From JADJPO01 sp963828555 (lineage in GTDB: Bacteria; Actinomycetota; Actinomycetes; Actinomycetales; Kineosporiaceae), in assembly GCA_963828555.1 (NCBI GenBank), contig CAWHEL010000002.1, positions 1,550,001 through 1,614,000 on the forward strand: a stretch of 64,000 nt of DNA, read 5' to 3'. This document shows positions 60,857 to 64,000 of the stretch, piece by piece. The notes beneath the pieces were generated by a model. The model saw only the letters and a program-made list of their open reading frames with translations, did no database searches and had not been told where the DNA came from. Within the stretch, counting starts at the first letter, position 1. The number at the start of each line of letters is the position of its first letter. Both the position numbers and the translations under genes were made by a program.

Positions 60857-61908
60857 CGCCCACCGACGCGCCGTCCGACCGCGACCTGGACCGGCACCAG
60901 GGCCTGACCGCAGCCGACCTCGAGGGAGTCCCGATCGCCGAGCAGGACCTCAGGCTGCACCGGTCCATGGCCTACATCCGCGCCTTCGAGGAGCGGGTGG
61001 ACACCCTGTACAAACAGGGCCAGGTCCGCGGACCGGCCCACCTCGCCCTCGGGCACGAGGCGATCGCGGCCGGGGTCGGCGCGGCGCTGGGGCCCGCCGA
61101 CCGGTCGATCGGCACCTACCGCGGGCACGCGCACGCCCTCGTGCGTGGTGCCTCGCCCGAGGGGATGATGCTCGAACTCCTGGGTCGGGCGGGAGGGATC
61201 TGCGCCGGCAAGGGAGGCTCGATGCACATCGCGAGCCTGGCGCACGGCTACATGGGCTCGCACGCGATCATCGGAGCGCACCTGCCGATCGCCGCTGGGC
61301 TGAGCTGGGCCAGCCAGGTGTTGGGCGACGGACGCGTCACCGCCTGCTTCTTCGGCGACGGCGCCACGAACATCGGCGCCTTCCACGAGGCCCTCAACCT
61401 GGCCGCGGTCTGGACGCTTCCGGTGGTCTTCGTCTGCGAGAACAACGGCTACATGGAGTACACCCCGATCGACCGGGTCATCCCCGTCGCGCGACCTGCC
61501 GCCGACCGCGCCGGCGCCTACGGGCTGCCGGCGCTCACCGTGGACGGCAACGACGTGAGCGTCGTCCGCGAGGTCGCGCTCGAGGCGGTGGCGGCGGCGC
61601 GCAGCGGCGGCGGACCCGCTCTGATCGAGGCCACCACCTACCGGTACAGCGGCCACTCGGTGGCCGACCCTGCGGCCTACCGGCCGGCGGAGGAGGTCGC
61701 CGCCTGGAAGGAGCGCGATCCGCTGACCATCCATCGGGACGCCGCTGTGCGCCGAGGTGGGGACCCTGCCATCCTCGACGCCGTCCTGCCCCGGGCGCGC
61801 GAGGAGGTCGGCGCACTGGCCCGGCGCTGCCTCGAGGCACCCATGCCGGCGGCGGCCGACGCGTGGACCGACCTGTGGAGCGACGGGAGCAGCCAGTGGC
61901 GGAACTGA
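60853..61908 (+). CDS. Thiamine-diphosphate-dependent dehydrogenase E1, alpha subunit
   Basis: 351 aa, pyruvate/acetoin/branched-chain 2-oxoacid dehydrogenase type. The ThDP motif starts GDG (residue ~168) and ends with NN ~30 residues later (FFGDGATNIGAFHEALNLAA ... VFVCENNGYMEY). Other conserved blocks are YRGHAHALVRGASPEGMMLE, GKGGSMHIAS and YRYSGHSVADPAAYR. GTG start in a GTGA overlap with the MetE-like gene. It overlaps the beta subunit by 13 nt, so the two subunits are coupled. No E2/E3 gene follows within the window, which fits the acetoin-type or a partial operon. Confidence 0.9.
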   Translation: MTPTDAPSDRDLDRHQGLTAADLEGVPIAEQDLRLHRSMAYIRAFEERVDTLYKQGQVRGPAHLALGHEAIAAGVGAALGPADRSIGTYRGHAHALVRGASPEGMMLELLGRAGGICAGKGGSMHIASLAHGYMGSHAIIGAHLPIAAGLSWASQVLGDGRVTACFFGDGATNIGAFHEALNLAAVWTLPVVFVCENNGYMEYTPIDRVIPVARPAADRAGAYGLPALTVDGNDVSVVREVALEAVAAARSGGGPALIEATTYRYSGHSVADPAAYRPAEEVAAWKERDPLTIHRDAAVRRGGDPAILDAVLPRAREEVGALARRCLEAPMPAAADAWTDLWSDGSSQWRN

Positions 61909-62909
61909 CCTACCGCGAGGCCGTCGCGGCGGCCCTTGCGCAGGAGATGGAGCGGGACCAGCGGGTCGTGCTGATCGGCGAGGACATCGGCTCCGGGGGC
62001 GTGTTCAAGACGACCAAGGGCCTGTTCGAGCGGTTCGGGCCGGTCCGGGTGCGGGACACCCCGATCTCGGAACAGGCGATCATCGGCGCGGCGATGGGTG
62101 CGGCGATGGCAGGCCTGCGCCCGGTCGCGGAGATCATGTTCTCCGACTTCTACGCCACCTGCTGGGACGGCGTGGTCAACGAGATCGCCAAGGCCCGCTA
62201 CATGACCGGCGGCCAGACCAGCCTTCCCCTCGTGATCCGGTCCGCGAACGGCGGGGGCATCGGCTTCGGCAGCCAGCACAGCCAGGCCCTGGAGAACTGG
62301 GCGATGTGCGTGCCCGGCCTGAAGATCGTCGCTCCGTCGACGCCGGCCGACATGGCCGGTCTGCTGGCGGCGGCGGTCCGGGACGACGATCCCGTACTCG
62401 TCTTCGAGCACAAGGCGCTGTTCGGCCTGCGGGGGCCGGTTCCGGACGGCGAGCAGCACGTTCCGCTCGGGCGGGCCGCCGTGCTCCGGCCGGGGACGGA
62501 TGTCACCCTCGTCGGGCTCTCCTCGAGCGTCGCCCTGTGCCTCGATGCCGCGCAGGAGCTGATCCAGGACGGCGTCAGCGCCGAGGTGATCGACCTGCGA
62601 TGCCTGGTGCCCCTCGACGCCCGGGGCGTGCTGGAGTCGGTGGCCCGGACCGGGCGGCTGGTGATCGTCGAGGAGAACCCCGGCCAGCTCGGATGGGGCG
62701 CCGCGATCGCGGCGCTCGTCGCCGAGGAGGCGTTCGCCGACCTGCTCGGCCCGATCGTGCGGGTCAGCGGCGGCAACGTGCCGCTGCCGGTCGCCAAGGA
62801 CCTCGAGGCCGAGGTCTCACCCTCTGCCCGACGTGTCGTCGACGCGGTCCGCCGGGTGCTCGGCCGGCAAGCGCCCGCGGCGCCGGTGCTCCCCGGGCCG
62901 GCCGCCTGA
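61896..62909 (+). CDS. Thiamine-diphosphate-dependent dehydrogenase E1, beta subunit
   Basis: 337 aa from the GTG at 61896. TYREAVAAALAQEMERDQRV and LIGEDIGSGGVFKTTKGLFE open the pyrimidine-binding domain, and RVRDTPISEQAIIGAAMGAA, FSDFYATCWDGVVNEIAKAR and FGSQHSQALENW follow. The transketolase C-like domain starts VTLVGLSSSVALCLDAA and ends with VVDAVRRVL. It assembles with the alpha subunit. Both ThDP-binding halves are complete. Confidence 0.9.
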   Translation: MAELTYREAVAAALAQEMERDQRVVLIGEDIGSGGVFKTTKGLFERFGPVRVRDTPISEQAIIGAAMGAAMAGLRPVAEIMFSDFYATCWDGVVNEIAKARYMTGGQTSLPLVIRSANGGGIGFGSQHSQALENWAMCVPGLKIVAPSTPADMAGLLAAAVRDDDPVLVFEHKALFGLRGPVPDGEQHVPLGRAAVLRPGTDVTLVGLSSSVALCLDAAQELIQDGVSAEVIDLRCLVPLDARGVLESVARTGRLVIVEENPGQLGWGAAIAALVAEEAFADLLGPIVRVSGGNVPLPVAKDLEAEVSPSARRVVDAVRRVLGRQAPAAPVLPGPAA

Positions 62910-62986
62910 ACCGAGGACAACAGGGCGGCGAATGTTCGTCTCCCCAGGACATCCCGCCCGGCCACCGGTCACCGGATCCTGGCACG

Positions 62987-63928
62987 ATGCGGATCGCGAT
63001 CGGAATCGGTGGTGAGGCCGTCGGTGTGCCGATGACGCCCCGCCAGGTGGTGCAGCAGACCTGCGACGCCGAGTCGGCGGGATTCGCCAGTGCGTGGACG
63101 GTCCACTTCTCACGGGGTCTGGACGCGCTGAGCCTGCTGGCCGCAGCGGCCGGCCGCACCTCGCGGATCGACCTCGGCGTCGGCGTGGTGCCCACCTATC
63201 CGCGCCACCCGCACGCCCTGGCACAGCAGGCCGCCACAGTGCAGGCCCTGGCCGGCGGCCGGCTCACCCTGGGGGTGGGCGTCTCGCACCGGCCCGTGAT
63301 CACCGGGATGCTCGGGCTCGCCTACGACAGCCCCGCGGCCCATCTGCGCGACTACCTCGCCGTCCTGGTCCCGCTGCTGCGCGAGGGAACGGTCACCCAC
63401 CGGGGGCAGACCTACGCCGTCGACGGTGGCTTCGCGGTGCCCGGCACCAGCACCGTCGAGGTCCTGGTCGGCGCCCTCTCCCCGCGCATGTCCGCCGTCG
63501 CCGGCGAATGCGCCGACGGGGTGGTCACCTGGCTGGCCGGCCCGCGCACCCTGGAGACGGTGGTCGGCCCGGCCCTGCGCGACGCGGCCGGGGCCGGTCG
63601 CAGCCCTCGGCTGGTCGCCGCGGTCCCGGTCAGCGTCTGCGAGGACGCCGCCGCCGGCCGTGCCGCCGCGGAGTCGGTCTTCGCCCGCTACGGCGGGCTG
63701 GAGAACTACCGGCGACTGTTCGCCCGTGAGGGCGTCACCTCGGTGGCCGACCTGGCCGTGATCGGCACCCCCGAGGAGGTGGCGCGGCGGTTCCAGGCCT
63801 ACGCCGATGCCGGGGCCACCGAGCTGTGGGCGACCCCGTTCCCGGTCGCCGGCGGCGCCGGGCCCGACGGCGACACGATGCGACGCACCACCGCTGTGCT
63901 CGCCGAGCTCGCGGGAGGGGTGCGCTGA
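62987..63928 (+). CDS. LLM-class flavin/F420-dependent oxidoreductase
   Basis: 313 aa from the ATG at 62987. A luciferase-like TIM barrel: MRIAIGIGGEAVGVPMTPRQ, FASAWTVHFSRGLDALSLLA, RIDLGVGVVPTYPRHPHALA, GRLTLGVGVSHRPVITGMLG and STVEVLVGALSPRMSAVAGE. The TYPRHP motif is typical of actinobacterial F420-type members, but FMN use is possible. It follows the E1 beta gene by 77 nt and its stop overlaps the next start (TGATG), so it is in the same operon. Confidence 0.88.
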   Translation: MRIAIGIGGEAVGVPMTPRQVVQQTCDAESAGFASAWTVHFSRGLDALSLLAAAAGRTSRIDLGVGVVPTYPRHPHALAQQAATVQALAGGRLTLGVGVSHRPVITGMLGLAYDSPAAHLRDYLAVLVPLLREGTVTHRGQTYAVDGGFAVPGTSTVEVLVGALSPRMSAVAGECADGVVTWLAGPRTLETVVGPALRDAAGAGRSPRLVAAVPVSVCEDAAAGRAAAESVFARYGGLENYRRLFAREGVTSVADLAVIGTPEEVARRFQAYADAGATELWATPFPVAGGAGPDGDTMRRTTAVLAELAGGVR

Positions 63929-64000
63929 TGGGGCGGCTCGGCAGGTACTCCGCAGAGCTCATCGAGGGCGGGTTCGCGATCGAGGTCGCCGACGCGCCCC
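63928..64000 (+). CDS. Unidentified protein, 5' end only
   Basis: The ATG at 63928 overlaps the previous stop (TGATG), so it is the next operon gene. Only 24 codons are visible, starting MGRLGRYSAELIEGGF. They do not identify a family. Confidence 0.6.
   Translation, partial: MGRLGRYSAELIEGGFAIEVADAP

Noticed and set aside
1..64000. tRNA or rRNA genes and CRISPR arrays
   Set aside because: No cloverleaf-like segment with the conserved TTCGA loop in an intergenic region, no rRNA signatures and no regularly spaced repeats were noticed.

Overview
The window is GC-rich, densely coded DNA of an actinomycete. The evidence is GC-ending codons throughout, frequent GTG/TTG starts, deazaflavin- and F420-type oxidoreductase families, a YceH-methyltransferase fusion and long intergenic palindromes. 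The species cannot be named from the sequence. No tRNA, rRNA, CRISPR array, transposase or integrase was recognised.

Region 1 (1-3.5 kb) is a decayed sugar locus. It holds the 5' end of a TIM-barrel sugar isomerase, a 5'-truncated transketolase remnant, intact araA and araD, and an araB that keeps only its C-terminal part. araB stops at a hairpin repeat that marks the edge of region 2.

Region 2 (3.7-21.3 kb) is the most unusual part. Six very large plus-strand genes (1546, 586, 794, 798, 1164 and 994 aa) are joined by five consecutive 4-nt stop/start overlaps (GTGA or ATGA). Two are tandem paralogous zinc metalloproteases (HExxH...GDEY), one looks like a DUF6603-type beta-rich protein, and three belong to families I cannot assign a function. 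None has an obvious signal peptide. The tight coupling suggests one multi-subunit system that I do not recognise as described.

Region 3 (21.6-37.3 kb) carries genes of kinds often used in conflict or signalling systems. They are a membrane protein with a TIR/SLOG-like domain, a DUF2235 (Tle1-like) hydrolase, an LSDAT/SLOG protein, and a large SHRW-motif TIR-like protein. A minus-strand operon follows: small prodomain-like protein, HExxH metalloprotease, serine hydrolase, caspase-like protease, HemW-like radical SAM protein and SHOCT protein. A fused MFS/spermidine-synthase gene and two gene remnants lie between them. A functional link between regions 2 and 3 is inference from proximity and the shared metalloprotease motif.

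Region 4 (37.4-55 kb) is mostly metabolic and housekeeping. It has an APC permease / TetR / DmpA-type peptidase locus with a paired palindromic operator, a hydroxyacyl-CoA dehydrogenase, a GH26-like glycosidase and an epoxide hydrolase. Next come the YceH-methyltransferase fusion, an AraC-type regulator and an endonuclease IV. A PLD-helicase-DUF3427 protein sits between two strong palindromes, followed by an F420/DDN-type enzyme, a Y-family polymerase and small proteins.

Region 5 (55-64 kb) has a truncated ferric-reductase/FMN-binding remnant, a TetR-MmpL efflux operon and an assimilatory CysH. It ends in a plus-strand operon of a MetE-like zinc methyltransferase, the two E1 subunits of a 2-oxoacid dehydrogenase, an LLM-class oxidoreductase and the first codons of another gene.
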